Positions 1 to 8,061 of a stretch of DNA of 64,000 bases are shown piece by piece. The stretch is taken from assembly GCF_900215145.1 (NCBI RefSeq), contig NZ_OBDO01000011.1, positions 62,001 through 126,000 on the forward strand, given 5' to 3'. Under the pieces are notes generated by a model. The model saw nothing but the letters and a program-made list of their open reading frames with translations, did no database searches and was not told the DNA's origin. Within the stretch, counting starts at the first letter, position 1, and every line of letters starts with the position of its first letter. This stretch comes from Geodermatophilus sabuli (lineage in GTDB: Bacteria; Actinomycetota; Actinomycetes; Mycobacteriales; Geodermatophilaceae). The position numbers and the translations under genes are program-made.

Positions 1-2
1 CC

Positions 3-269
3 GGCACCATGGACGCCTGCGGCCTGTGGTCCGGCGCGCCGGACGCCGACGCCCGGCTGGCCGCGGCCGTGGACGCGCTCGTGGGCGCCTGGGCCACCAC
101 GCCGCGCCGGGTGACCGCGGTCAGCAACGAGGTCGGCAGCGGGGTCGTGCCCGCGACGGGGGCCGGACGGCGCTTCCGCGACGAGCTCGGCGCCCTCAAC
201 GCCCGGGTCGCCGCGACCGCCGACCGGGTCTGGCTGCTGACCGCGGGGATCCCGCAGCGGCTGCGCTGA
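3..269 (+). CDS. cobU: Adenosylcobinamide kinase/guanylyltransferase, C-terminal fragment
   Basis: This is the end of a CobU/CobP-type enzyme, which phosphorylates adenosylcobinamide and then adds GMP in late cobalamin assembly in the cytoplasm. The reading frame is open from the first bases, so the gene begins before the window and only its last part is visible. The family block SNEVGSGVVP, followed by RxFRDELGALNxRVA and ending in AGIPQRL, is diagnostic of the CobU C-terminal half. The N-terminal P-loop lies outside the window. The ATG at base 9 is probably internal rather than a start. No neighbouring cob gene is visible downstream. Confidence 0.85.
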   Translation, partial: GTMDACGLWSGAPDADARLAAAVDALVGAWATTPRRVTAVSNEVGSGVVPATGAGRRFRDELGALNARVAATADRVWLLTAGIPQRLR

Positions 270-316
270 CCGCCCCGGGCGGGCGCCGGCCACGCCGTCG
301 GCGGCTCGGCGACCGG

Positions 317-766
317 CTACCCGTCGTCGGTCGCGCGGTCGCTCACGAGGTGGACCGCCGCCTCCTCCGCCGAGGCGGCGCCACCGTCGATGCCGCGGTC
401 CCAGGCGGTCAGCTCCGCCTCCGTGTCGGCCCCCGTGCCGTCGTCGTCCTCCGCGAGCCGGCCGGCGCGGGCGTCCCCGACCTCCTCGTCGAGCAGCTCC
501 CCGTCGGTGTCGGAGGCGTCCCCGAGCCCGTCGCCGTCGGCGTCCCGGGGTTCGGGCACCTCACGGGCGAGGCGGCCGTCCAGGCTCTCCCCGCGCTCCT
601 CCTCGTCGCCGGTGGTACCCCAGTCGTCCACCGCCCAGGGACGCTCGGCCGGCGACCAGCCCTCGTCGAGGGGGTCCGAGCCGCGGGCGTCGAGGCTGTC
701 CTCCGGGTCCAGGACGCCGGAGTCGTTCTCGCCGTCGAGGTCGTCGGGGCTGCCGTACGGGAACAT
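317..766 (-). CDS. DUF5709 family acidic protein
   Basis: A 149-residue, very acidic protein (many Asp/Glu, few hydrophobics) that opens MFPYGSPDDL and carries the DPLDEGWSPAERPW segment typical of the actinobacterial DUF5709 family. It has no signal peptide or membrane segment, and its function is unknown. The start at 766 is chosen because a clean AGGAGG-type ribosome site lies just upstream; the frame stays open to 979 but that extension is basic and low-complexity, unlike the family. It is convergent with cobU, whose stop lies 47 bases away. Confidence 0.8.
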   Translation of the reverse strand: MFPYGSPDDLDGENDSGVLDPEDSLDARGSDPLDEGWSPAERPWAVDDWGTTGDEEERGESLDGRLAREVPEPRDADGDGLGDASDTDGELLDEEVGDARAGRLAEDDDGTGADTEAELTAWDRGIDGGAASAEEAAVHLVSDRATDDG

Positions 767-979
767 GCGGGCCTCCTGGCGTCGCCGGTGGACGCGGGCA
801 GCCTGCTCCGGTCGCGGCTCCGGCACCACCCGCGGCCGCGTGATCGCGTGCGCGTGCGCGGCCGGCCCGGCGGGTCGCGGCGGACGGTGCGGCCGGGCGC
901 CGAGGGGAGGCTGCCAGGATCGGGTGCGAGGTCGCCGGTCCGCGCCGGCGGGTCCCGACCACGACCGGAGGCAGAGCAC

Positions 980-2755
980 ATGGCGGTTCCGACGTCGTCC
1001 CGAGGGCGGCGGCCCGCGCGGGTCCTCGGCCTGCTGCTGCCGGGGGCGGTGCTGGCCCTCGCCGGGTGCAGCGGCGAGGAGGCGGCGGAGGGGATCCGCT
1101 CCTACGACGTGCGCGTGCAGGTCGCCGCCGACGGGTCACTGGCCGTCGAGGAGACCATCGACTACGACTTCGCCGGGGAGGAGCGGCACGGCATCGTCCG
1201 GCTGCTGCCCGACCGCGCCCCCTTCGCGCAGAACCGCGACCGCGTGTACCCCGTCACCGACCTGGCCGTCGAGAGCCCCACGGGGGCGCCGGTGGACACC
1301 GAGGTGACCGACGAGGGCGGCGCGCTGAGCATCCGGGTCGGCGACGAGGACACCGAGGTCACCGGCCGGCACACCTACGTCCTGGCCTACCGGGTGGCCG
1401 CGGTGGCCGACCGCGGCGCCGACGGCGACCGGGTCGCCTGGAACGCCGTCGGCACCGGCTGGGAGGTGCCGATCGACGACGTCGAGGTCGTCCTGTCCGG
1501 TCCGGTGGAGCCGGTCACCGCCTCGTGCGCGGTCGGCGGCGAGGGGGAGCGGACCCGCTGCGCGGCCGAGGTCGGGCCGGGCGGCGAGCTGCGCGCCACC
1601 GCGTCCGGTCTCGACGCGGGTGAGGGCGTGACGGTCGCGGCGACGTTCCCGGTCGGCACCCTCCCCGGCGCCGCGCCCCGGTACGAGGACACCTTCAGCC
1701 CGGCGCAGGCCTTCCGCGCCACCCCGGCCACCGTGGGGGTCGGGCTCGCGGCGCTGCTCGCCGTCGTCCTCCCCGTCCTCGCGCGGGCGCGGCGCGGCCG
1801 GCCGGCGCGGGACCCGGGCCCGGCGGCCCCCCAGCTGACGCCGCCGCGGGACGCCCGCCCCGGGCAGCTGGGCACCGTCCTGGACGGCCACGCGCAGCGG
1901 CACGAGGTGACGGCCACCCTGCTCGACCTCGCCGTCCGCGGCCACCTGCGGATCGAGGAGGTCGACGACGCCGACGCCGGGCGCGAGACCGGTGACCCGC
2001 CGGCGGACTGGCGGCTGGTCCGCACCCCCGGCGACGCCCGGGGCCTGCGCGGGTACGAGCGGGAACTGCTCGAGGGCCTGTTCGCCGACGGCGAGGAGAC
2101 GGCGCTGTCGGACCTCCAGCCCCGGTTCGGGGCACTGGAGACGCGGGTGCGCGCGGCCCTGTACCGCGACGTCGTCGAGCTGGGCTGGTTCGTCGCCGAC
2201 CCCGCGGCCGTCCGGCGGCGCTGGTACGCCCTCGGTGCGGCCGCTCTGGTCGCCGGCGTCGTCGCCACCGTCGTCCTGGCGCTCACCTCGACCTGGGCGC
2301 TCGCCGGCACCGGGCTCGTCCTCGCCGGCCTCGTCGTCCTCGGGACCGCCGGGCGGATGCCGCAGCGCACAGCGGCCGGCGAGGAGCTGCGCCGCGCGGC
2401 GGCGGCCTTCCGCGACCACCTGGCGACGGCCGGACCGCGCGAGCCGGCGGAGTCGGTGCGGGTCCCCGATCTCGCGGGGGCCGCGCGCACCGACGTGGCG
2501 GTCCGCCACCTGCCGTACGCCGTGGCGCTCGGTGTCGCCGACGAGTGGTCGCGGCGGCTGACCGCGGCCGGCCTGGACGCCACACCGGACTGGTACACGC
2601 CCTCGGCCCGCTACGGCGGGGTCCCGGTGTGGCCGGCGCTGGTGGCGTTCTCCTCCCCGAGCAACCCGGTGCTCACACCCCCGGCCACCGGCGGGAGCGG
2701 CGGGGGCGTGTCGGTGGGCGGCGGAGCCGGGGGCGGTGGCGGCGGCAGCTGGTGA
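980..2755 (+). CDS. DUF2207 family membrane protein with lipobox
   Basis: A 591-residue protein of the DUF2207 family. It starts with a signal sequence ending in a lipobox-like LAGCSG (near residue 30), so it may be a lipoprotein or simply a membrane protein. A large extracytoplasmic beta-rich domain follows (about residues 35-235; the EETIDYDF and GIVRLLP motifs are typical), then a transmembrane helix (about 245-270), a cytoplasmic part, and a second pair of helices near 415-460. The C-terminus is the Gly/Ser-rich tail seen in this family. Its role is unknown; envelope-associated proteins of this type are widespread in actinobacteria. GGAGG lies 9 bases before the ATG. It is monocistronic and closed by a strong hairpin shared with the convergent cold-shock gene. 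Confidence 0.85.
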   Translation: MAVPTSSRGRRPARVLGLLLPGAVLALAGCSGEEAAEGIRSYDVRVQVAADGSLAVEETIDYDFAGEERHGIVRLLPDRAPFAQNRDRVYPVTDLAVESPTGAPVDTEVTDEGGALSIRVGDEDTEVTGRHTYVLAYRVAAVADRGADGDRVAWNAVGTGWEVPIDDVEVVLSGPVEPVTASCAVGGEGERTRCAAEVGPGGELRATASGLDAGEGVTVAATFPVGTLPGAAPRYEDTFSPAQAFRATPATVGVGLAALLAVVLPVLARARRGRPARDPGPAAPQLTPPRDARPGQLGTVLDGHAQRHEVTATLLDLAVRGHLRIEEVDDADAGRETGDPPADWRLVRTPGDARGLRGYERELLEGLFADGEETALSDLQPRFGALETRVRAALYRDVVELGWFVADPAAVRRRWYALGAAALVAGVVATVVLALTSTWALAGTGLVLAGLVVLGTAGRMPQRTAAGEELRRAAAAFRDHLATAGPREPAESVRVPDLAGAARTDVAVRHLPYAVALGVADEWSRRLTAAGLDATPDWYTPSARYGGVPVWPALVAFSSPSNPVLTPPATGGSGGGVSVGGGAGGGGGGSW

Positions 2756-2770
2756 GCGCGACCCGGACAC

Positions 2771-2809
2771 GACGAAGGGCCCCGGCGCAGCGCGCCGGGG
2801 CCCTTCGTC
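2771..2809. terminator. Bidirectional hairpin terminator
   Basis: A perfect 18-bp inverted repeat (arms 2771-2788 and 2792-2809) with a 3-base loop sits exactly between the converging ends of the DUF2207 and cold-shock genes. The outer arms are GACGAAGGG/CCCTTCGTC. There is no U-tract; GC-rich hairpins of this kind serve as terminators on both strands in high-GC actinobacteria. Confidence 0.85.
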
Positions 2810-2818
2810 ATGCGGCGA

Positions 2819-3022
2819 TCAGACGGGGCGGACGTTCTCCGCCTGCGGGCCCTTCTGGCCCTGCGTGACGTCGAACTCGACCTTCTGGCCCTCGTCCAGC
2901 GAGCGGTAGCCGTCGCTGGCGATGGCGGAGTAGTGGCAGAAGACGTCGGCGCCGCCGCCGTCCTGGGCGATGAACCCGAAGCCCTTCTCCGCGTTGAACC
3001 ACTTCACAGTGCCCTGAGCCAT
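2819..3022 (-). CDS. cspA: Cold-shock protein, CspA family
   Basis: A 67-residue single cold-shock domain that binds single-stranded RNA/DNA and melts RNA secondary structure. It has the canonical opening [13 protein letters not shown]1 KGFGFI (13-18) and RNP2 VFCH (27-30), and the family end with PQAENVRP. The length is exactly that of stand-alone actinobacterial Csp proteins, which fixes the start at 3022, although only a weak ribosome site precedes it. The roughly 230 bases upstream contain no gene and probably form the long structured leader usual for csp mRNAs. It ends at the shared hairpin at 2771-2809. Confidence 0.97.
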   Translation of the reverse strand: MAQGTVKWFNAEKGFGFIAQDGGGADVFCHYSAIASDGYRSLDEGQKVEFDVTQGQKGPQAENVRPV

Positions 3023-3251
3023 GTCACATCTCGTTCCGTGCTGGAGGTGTCCGGACCGACGTGTGCCGGACCGGGATCGCCGCACCGACCGGAAGGACCG
3101 AGAGGAACGTCAGGCAGAGACTCCTGCGGACGTTCGAGAACGAGGCAGAGGCGCAACAGCGACCGCCGCCCACCATACGGCCTGCGGGCCGGTTCCGCTG
3201 CGGAGCCGGTCACACCTGCCCCGTCCGGGGGTGGCCCGACGCCGCCGGCGG

Positions 3252-3488
3252 TCACCAGCGCAGCGGGTCGGTGACGCGGGTGTGGGCCGTCCGGCAGGCG
3301 CGGCAGTTGCCCCACGTGACGATGGCCAGGGGGGTCGTCGGGGTGCCGCACTCGGGGCACTCCACCACCTCGCCCGACCGCGCCCGGGCGTCGGTGATCT
3401 CCCGGGACCGCTCCTCGTGGATGGTCTCGTCGCCCCGGCACGGGCACCCGAGGTGGGCTTCGGCGCAACGGCCGTGGTTCGTGGTGAT
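3252..3488 (-). CDS. Small cysteine-rich (zinc-ribbon-like) protein with apparent ATC start
   Basis: An open frame of 78 codons with a protein-like composition and paired cysteines: CAEAHLGCPC near the N-terminus, then CPECG and CRAC about 20 residues apart, suggesting one or two zinc-binding knuckles. It ends TRVTDPLRW. The frame has no ATG, GTG or TTG before the cysteine motifs. The only position at a proper distance (6 bases) from the ribosome site AAGGGG is ATC at 3486-3488, followed by ACC ACG AAC; a stop lies six codons further upstream. Either ATC is used, the true codon is a mutated or misread ATG, or the gene is dead. The family is not recognised, and the function is unknown. Confidence 0.5.
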   Translation of the reverse strand: MTTNHGRCAEAHLGCPCRGDETIHEERSREITDARARSGEVVECPECGTPTTPLAIVTWGNCRACRTAHTRVTDPLRW

Positions 3489-3617
3489 GGGGTTCCCCTT
3501 CGCTCAGGGGGAACGCTACCCCGGTTGCGGCGGCCCGCCGGTCCGGATCGTCCCGGCGCGCGGGGCGGCCGGGACCGACGCGTGCCCCTGCACCCGGCGG
3601 TGTGCCAGGGAGCGCGG

Positions 3618-4337
3618 TCAGCCGGGCTCGGACACCAGGTGGGACCAGCTGTCGGCCAGGACGTCGATCATCCGGTCGAGCTCGTCGGCCGGGCGCCCCT
3701 CGGCCCAGTGCCGGGCCACGAAGTCCAGTTGGGCGAAGGCGAGGACGCCCCGCGCGTGCCGGGTCGCCGGGTCGAACCGGCCGGCCTGCTCCAGGCCGTC
3801 CTCGATGTCGGCGACGACCTCGTCGATCCACTGGTCGACCAGGCCCCGCAGCTCGGGATCGACCGTCGCCGCCTCATTCGCGGCGTTCGTGTACGGCCGG
3901 ATGGTGTCCCACTGCGCCGCGACCCCGGTCAGCCACCCGCGCAGGGACTCCCGGGTCCCCTCGGCGACGGCGGCCACCAGCGTCTTCGCGGTGGAGCCGT
4001 GCGCCGGTGAGTTGATCCGGTCGAGGATCTCGTTGAGCTCGTCGATCAGCGCCCGCATCAGGTCGCTGCGGGACGGGAAGTAGGCGTAGAAGGTCACCCG
4101 GGTGGTGCCCGCGGCGGCCGCGATGTCGTCGACCGTCGTCGCGGCGTAGCCCTGGGTCCGGAACAGCTCGAGGGCGGTCGAGAGCAGCAGCCGGCGGGTC
4201 ATCTCCTTCTGCGCGGCGCGCAGCCCCGAGGGGGCCCTGCCGCGCGGCTTCGCCCCCGTGGTCGCCCCCGCCTTCGTCCCCGCTCTCGCGCTCGGCCGGA
4301 CCGCCGGTGACCTCCCCGCGGCCGGTCGTTGCGTCAT
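3618..4337 (-). CDS. TetR family transcriptional regulator
   Basis: A 239-residue regulator with a basic, disordered N-terminal tail (residues 1-45) before the TetR domain. The helix-turn-helix is clear at 69-90 (TVDDIAAAAGTTRVTFYAYF). The C-terminal ligand domain is all-helical and not diagnostic of an inducer. TetR proteins usually repress a neighbouring efflux or catabolic gene. Here the only candidate partner is a decayed MFS efflux-pump tail 31 bases upstream on the same strand, so the regulator may be orphaned. The ATG at 4337 was preferred to upstream codons in the same frame because those lie inside the MFS remnant. Confidence 0.85.
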   Translation of the reverse strand: MTQRPAAGRSPAVRPSARAGTKAGATTGAKPRGRAPSGLRAAQKEMTRRLLLSTALELFRTQGYAATTVDDIAAAAGTTRVTFYAYFPSRSDLMRALIDELNEILDRINSPAHGSTAKTLVAAVAEGTRESLRGWLTGVAAQWDTIRPYTNAANEAATVDPELRGLVDQWIDEVVADIEDGLEQAGRFDPATRHARGVLAFAQLDFVARHWAEGRPADELDRMIDVLADSWSHLVSEPG

Positions 4338-4368
4338 GCCGCCCAATGTACGGCCGGGCCACGGTCGG

Positions 4369-4497
4369 TCAGTGCGCCGCGGGCACCAGCACGAGGGCCT
4401 CGCCCCGGCGCACGACGGTCCAGGCCCTGATGAGCACGGCGGTGCCCAGCGCACCGCCCACCTGCAGCGCCGTCGACTGCAGCCCGCCCGCACGGGA
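4369..4497 (-). pseudogene. C-terminal remnant of a DHA2-type MFS efflux transporter
   Basis: About 43 codons reading SRAGGLQSTALQVGGALGTAVL and ending in a stop at 4369. The QSTALQVGGALGTAVL stretch is the conserved last-but-few transmembrane region of DHA2 (14-helix, EmrB/QacA-like) drug exporters. Nothing upstream in this or other frames continues the transporter, so this is a tail left after a deletion. Its position just ahead of the TetR gene on the same strand recalls the common exporter-TetR pair. The opposite strand holds the start of an unrelated small gene at 4550. Confidence 0.55.
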
Positions 4498-4549
4498 GGG
4501 CGGGCCGGGCGGAGGGGCGGCGGTGCGGCGTGCCGAGGACGCTGTGGCC

Positions 4550-4801
4550 ATGGACATCACGACCGTCAACGACCGGCACCTCTACGAGGGCCGGGTCGTC
4601 CTCCAGGACGCCGACGACCCGGCCGGCCGGGTCGAGCTGCCGTCGCGGGTCGTCCGGTTCGGCCCGCCGGGCTGGCTCACCGTGGTGGACGTGCTGACCG
4701 AGGACGCCGATGTGGAGCTGTACCCGGTCAGCCGCGTGCTCTCGGTGTCGGCGCTGCACGAGCTCGGCGGAGCGGCGTTGCAGTCGAGCGCCACCCACTA
4801 G
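4550..4801 (+). CDS. Hypothetical protein, 83 residues
   Basis: A small acidic protein starting MDITTVNDRHLYEGRVVLQD and ending ALQSSATH. It has a mixed hydrophobic/charged pattern suggesting a small folded beta-rich domain, no signal peptide, no membrane helix and no cysteine pairs. I do not recognise a family. GAGG lies about 10 bases before the ATG. The frame is open further upstream, but that part overlaps the MFS remnant antisense and has biased composition, so the ATG at 4550 is preferred. It is convergent with the STAS gene at 4917-5387. Confidence 0.5.
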   Translation: MDITTVNDRHLYEGRVVLQDADDPAGRVELPSRVVRFGPPGWLTVVDVLTEDADVELYPVSRVLSVSALHELGGAALQSSATH

Positions 4802-4916
4802 GACGTCGCGCGGCCCGGGATGCCGTCCGGCGGCCAACCGGCCTGCTCGGGAACAGGTGGTGCTCCACCTCGTGGTCGAGCCCCCCGAGCGGCGAGCGGC
4901 GGGGGGGGCCGTCACG

Positions 4917-5387
4917 TCAGGCCTCGTCCCGGGGCGGGTGGTCGGGGTCCACCGCCGCGTCCGGTCGCCCGTCGTAGGGCCCCGGCCACGGAGCGCCGGG
5001 CGGTGGACCGCAGCGGAGGGTCCGCGCACAGCGCGGGTCGGCCAGGTGGTGGGTGACGGCCGGTGACGGGGCGACCAGCCGCAGGACCGCCTCGCGCAGG
5101 GCCATCGCCTCGTCGGCCTCGTGGATCGGGGCCATCCCGTCCTCGTCGACGGCGCGCACCCCGGACAGGTCGAGGACCAGCTCCCGCGGACCGCCGACGA
5201 CGGTGAACATCGACAGGAACATGCGCAGGCGGCCGGCCGTGTCGGCGTCGAGCCGGCCGCCGATCCCCAGCACCAGGGACTCCTGACGGAGGCTGAGCGG
5301 GCCGGGCCGGAGCGGGATCGTCCCGGGCTCGGCCGACGCTGCGGCGTCCGGGACCACGTGCAGGCCGTGCCGTGGCCGTGGAGTCAT
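4917..5387 (-). CDS. STAS-domain protein (anti-sigma factor antagonist-like)
   Basis: A 156-residue protein whose middle (about 30-115) is a STAS domain: the LVLGIGGRLDADTAGRLRMFL strand-helix, then RELVLDLSGVRAVDEDGM. Canonical antagonists such as SpoIIAA carry a phosphorylatable Ser after the DLSG block; here the equivalent stretch reads VRAVDEDG with no Ser, so classical phospho-switching is doubtful. The C-terminal 40 residues are Pro/Arg/Asp-rich and probably disordered. It is the most downstream member of a same-strand block with two GAF-ANTAR proteins and an RsbW-like ATPase, which suggests a role in partner-switching stress control. Confidence 0.75.
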   Translation of the reverse strand: MTPRPRHGLHVVPDAAASAEPGTIPLRPGPLSLRQESLVLGIGGRLDADTAGRLRMFLSMFTVVGGPRELVLDLSGVRAVDEDGMAPIHEADEAMALREAVLRLVAPSPAVTHHLADPRCARTLRCGPPPGAPWPGPYDGRPDAAVDPDHPPRDEA

Positions 5388-5543
5388 CCCGTGCCTCGTT
5401 CCCCGGGCAGTCGGACGCGCGGCTGCCGGGTCCGGGGCAGTGCCCGCTCGCGCGGGCGTCGTGCCCAGCCTACGGCGGCGAGGTCGATCCGGTGGGGCGA
5501 GCGCGCCGGTCGCCGCCCGCCCACGGGGTGCGCGGCGGCCGCG

Positions 5544-6293
5544 TCACCGTCGCTGTCGGGACGGGGCGGGCCGGCCGTCGGACAGCTCGCCGGCCCCGAG
5601 CGTGCCGGCGACGACGGCGTCGGCGACCGCGGTCAGCGGCCTGCCGGTCCGGCGGGCGTGGGTGCGCATGAGCCGGAAGGCCTCGTCGACGCTGGTCGCG
5701 GCGCGCGCCGACAGGACCCCCTTGGCCTGCTCGATGAGGATCCGGCTGTGCAGGGCGGCCTGCAGCTGCTCGGAGAGCACGACCTGGTCGCGGATCGCAC
5801 GCTCGTGCAGCAGCCCGATGGTGGCGATGTCGGCGAGCCCCCGGGCGACGGCGAGGTGCTCGTCGCTGAGCCGCCGCTGCTCGACCGTGAACAGGTTGAG
5901 CGCGCCGATCACCTGCTGGCGCAGCCGGAGCGGAACGGCGTGCGAGACGGCGAACCCGACGCCCCGGGCGGCCTCGGCGAACCGCGGCCAGCGGCTCCCG
6001 GCCTCGGTCAGGTCGATGTTGGCGATCACCTGGCCGGTGCGGAAGCACTCCAGGCAGGGCCCCTCGTCCCTCTGCAGCTCGAACAGCTCCAGCAGCCGGG
6101 CCGACTCGGAGGTGCTGGCGACCACCTGGAGCGTGCCGCGCTGGTCGTCGAGCATGAGACCGGCGGCATCGGTGTCGACCAGTTCCACGCAGCGTTCGGT
6201 GAGCACCTGCAGCAGGTCGACGACGTCGAAGTCGTCGACCAGCGTGTCGGCCAGCTCGACGAAGACCTCCACCAGGCGCTGGTCCCCGCTCAT
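5544..6293 (-). CDS. GAF and ANTAR domain-containing protein
   Basis: A 249-residue sensor-output protein. Residues about 15-165 form a GAF domain (DTDAAGLMLDDQ, DEGPCLECFRTG, HAVPLRLRQQVIGALNLF). Residues about 175-235 form an ANTAR RNA-binding domain (LIEQAKGVLSARAATSVDEAFRLM), which binds paired hairpins in nascent mRNA to prevent termination. The CLECF segment with two cysteines in the GAF pocket could suit a redox or metal signal. The start at 6293 has GGGAGG six bases upstream. It is cytoplasmic. A second protein of the same architecture lies immediately upstream, a pairing common in Geodermatophilaceae. Confidence 0.9.
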   Translation of the reverse strand: MSGDQRLVEVFVELADTLVDDFDVVDLLQVLTERCVELVDTDAAGLMLDDQRGTLQVVASTSESARLLELFELQRDEGPCLECFRTGQVIANIDLTEAGSRWPRFAEAARGVGFAVSHAVPLRLRQQVIGALNLFTVEQRRLSDEHLAVARGLADIATIGLLHERAIRDQVVLSEQLQAALHSRILIEQAKGVLSARAATSVDEAFRLMRTHARRTGRPLTAVADAVVAGTLGAGELSDGRPAPSRQRR

Positions 6294-6373
6294 CGACACC
6301 TCCCGCCCCCCTCTGCCCAGGACCCTGCCCGGGACCGACCGCGTTCGGAGAGTCTGCCCCGTACCGCCCGGGG

Positions 6374-7087
6374 TCACGCGCCGTCGTCCTGACCGAGGTG
6401 GACCCGCCCGCGCAGCACGTCCCGGGCCAGCTCGGCGATGGGCCGGTGGTCGGCGTAGGCCCGGGCCCGCAGCATGACCAGGGCGACGGCGAGGCCGACC
6501 CCGGCCTGGACGGAGACGACCCCGGTCGCCTGGTGCACCTCGGCCCGGTCCTCGACCGCCGCGGTGAGGTCCGGGGGGAGCCGGGCGCCGGCCTGCAGCG
6601 CCTGCGCGTGCAGCAGCAGCACCGTCGCCGCGTCGGCGAAGGCCAGCGCGTCGGCGAACTCCCGCGACGACAGGACGCCGGGGACGTCCCGGTGCAGGTC
6701 GAGCACGCCCAGCTGGATGCCGCCCACGCGCAGGGGGAAGGCGAAGACGGCGCGCAGCCCGGCGCGTGCCGCGCCGTCGGCGAACGCCGGCCACCGCTGG
6801 GGGGCCGTGCGGGCGAGGTCGGGCTGGAGGACGGGGCGTCCGGTCCGGGAGGCGTCGATGCACGGGCCCTCCCCGAGGGTGAACTGGAGCTCCTCTAGCT
6901 GCTGCGCGGCCGCGTCGGTGGCCGTCACCGTCCCGGCGGGGCCCGCAGGCGACATGAGCGCCATCCCCGCGCCGGTGACCGGCAGCGACCGGACGCAGGC
7001 GCGCACCAAGACCTCGGGCAGCGCCTCCCCACCGGCGGCGCCCGCGACGACGGCGGCCAGGATCCGGGTCACTCGTCTCGACGCCAC
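6374..7087 (-). CDS. GAF and ANTAR domain-containing protein (second copy)
   Basis: A 237-residue paralogue of the downstream GAF-ANTAR protein. The GAF part (about 20-155) shows LGEGPCIDASRTGRPV and FAFPLRVGGIQLGVLDLHR; the ANTAR part (about 165-225) shows EVHQATGVVSVQAGVGLAVALVMLRARAY. It has only one cysteine at the position where the neighbour has two, so the pair may sense different signals. GTG start at 7087 with GGAGGGA nearby. It is separated by 80 bases from the downstream gene and by 93 from the RsbW-like gene upstream, so the three may be co-transcribed. Confidence 0.9.
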   Translation of the reverse strand: MASRRVTRILAAVVAGAAGGEALPEVLVRACVRSLPVTGAGMALMSPAGPAGTVTATDAAAQQLEELQFTLGEGPCIDASRTGRPVLQPDLARTAPQRWPAFADGAARAGLRAVFAFPLRVGGIQLGVLDLHRDVPGVLSSREFADALAFADAATVLLLHAQALQAGARLPPDLTAAVEDRAEVHQATGVVSVQAGVGLAVALVMLRARAYADHRPIAELARDVLRGRVHLGQDDGA

Positions 7088-7180
7088 GTCTCCCTCCGAC
7101 CGGGTGCCTGGTCCCGAGGTCTCACGGTGCCCGGCGGGCGCGCCAGGTGCGCGCCGCCCCGTTCCGGGTGTGTCCCCGGC

Positions 7181-7726
7181 TCAGCCGCTGGCCACCGCCG
7201 CTCGCCGACCCGCACGGTGGCGCAGGGTCACGGTCGTCCCGCGGGCCTCGGTGAGGATGGTCGTCTCGGCCAGGGTGTCCATCATGGCCAGGCCGCGTCC
7301 CCGGTGGGTCCCGCTGGGCTCGTCGCGCCACTGGCCCGAGTCGCGCACGGTGATCGTCACCTGGTCCGGGACCACCGAGAGCACGACGTCGAAGAACGGC
7401 TCGGTCGGGTGCTGGGCGTGTTCCAGCACGTTGCTGACGGCCTCGCTGGTCGCGAGGACGAGGTCCTCGACGTCATCGGCCGGCAACCAGGTGCTCTCCA
7501 GGCAGCCGCGCAGGTCGCGCCGCACGGCGCGCAGGGACAGCGCCGTGGAGGGCACCCGCCACTCGTGGCGCAACGTCCTCCCGCGCGACGGCGGACTCGC
7601 GGCAGCCGGAGCACCACGGCGGGGCCGCACGCCGTCAGGGTCGGGCGGCTCGGCGGGAGGGTCGGTGACGGGTTCGAGCACGGCCGGCTCCTCGGGAGGT
7701 GAGGTCGCCGGGTCCGGGGCTCCCAC
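7181..7726 (-). CDS. RsbW-like ATP-binding regulatory protein (HATPase_c_2)
   Basis: A 181-residue protein with a Pro-rich disordered N-terminus (1-50) and a GHKL ATPase domain: N-box ATSEAVSNVLEHA (about 92-104), then TITVRDSGQWRDEP and the G-box GTHRGRGLAMMDTLA. Such proteins are the kinase/anti-sigma switch of the SpoIIAB/RsbW type or stand-alone relatives. With the STAS gene downstream it would make a phosphorylation partner pair, but that STAS protein lacks the usual serine, so pairing is uncertain. GTG start at 7726 has no strong ribosome site; a later start would only trim the disordered part. Confidence 0.85.
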   Translation of the reverse strand: MGAPDPATSPPEEPAVLEPVTDPPAEPPDPDGVRPRRGAPAAASPPSRGRTLRHEWRVPSTALSLRAVRRDLRGCLESTWLPADDVEDLVLATSEAVSNVLEHAQHPTEPFFDVVLSVVPDQVTITVRDSGQWRDEPSGTHRGRGLAMMDTLAETTILTEARGTTVTLRHRAGRRAAVASG

Positions 7727-7836
7727 AGAGCGGCTGATCCGCTCCCGTGGTCACCAGGGTAGCCCTGGTCCGCGCCGGCGGGTGGTCACCGCCGGCGACG
7801 GCCCGGCGAGCTGCAGCCGCCCCGCGCCGGGGAGGC

Positions 7837-7971
7837 TCAGTGCTTCTTGTCCTGTGTCAGCCGCTCCATCTGCGTCGTGGTGTCGGCCTTGGCCTTGCGT
7901 TCGACGCGCTTCTCCTTGAGCGACTTGCCGGACTTCTTCGACATCGAGTGTCGCGGGGACTTGTCGGCCAT
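7837..7971 (-). CDS. Small highly basic lysine-rich protein, 44 residues
   Basis: A short open frame starting MADKSPRHSMSKKSGKSLKE and ending RLTQDKKH, with 12 lysines and 4 arginines and no hydrophobic core. AGGGAGC lies about 8 bases before the ATG. Small Lys-rich proteins of this type are common and uncharacterised in Geodermatophilaceae and relatives; charge and size would suit nucleic-acid binding, but that is inference. It stands alone between the ATPase gene and the DUF5994 gene, both on the same strand. Confidence 0.7.
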   Translation of the reverse strand: MADKSPRHSMSKKSGKSLKEKRVERKAKADTTTQMERLTQDKKH

Positions 7972-8061
7972 GGGAGCTCCCTCACCGGGAGCCTGAGCGG
8001 CTCCGTGCCCGAACCGTACGCCCCCGGGGTCGCCCCCGAGACGGTCCCGACAGCCGGCGGC

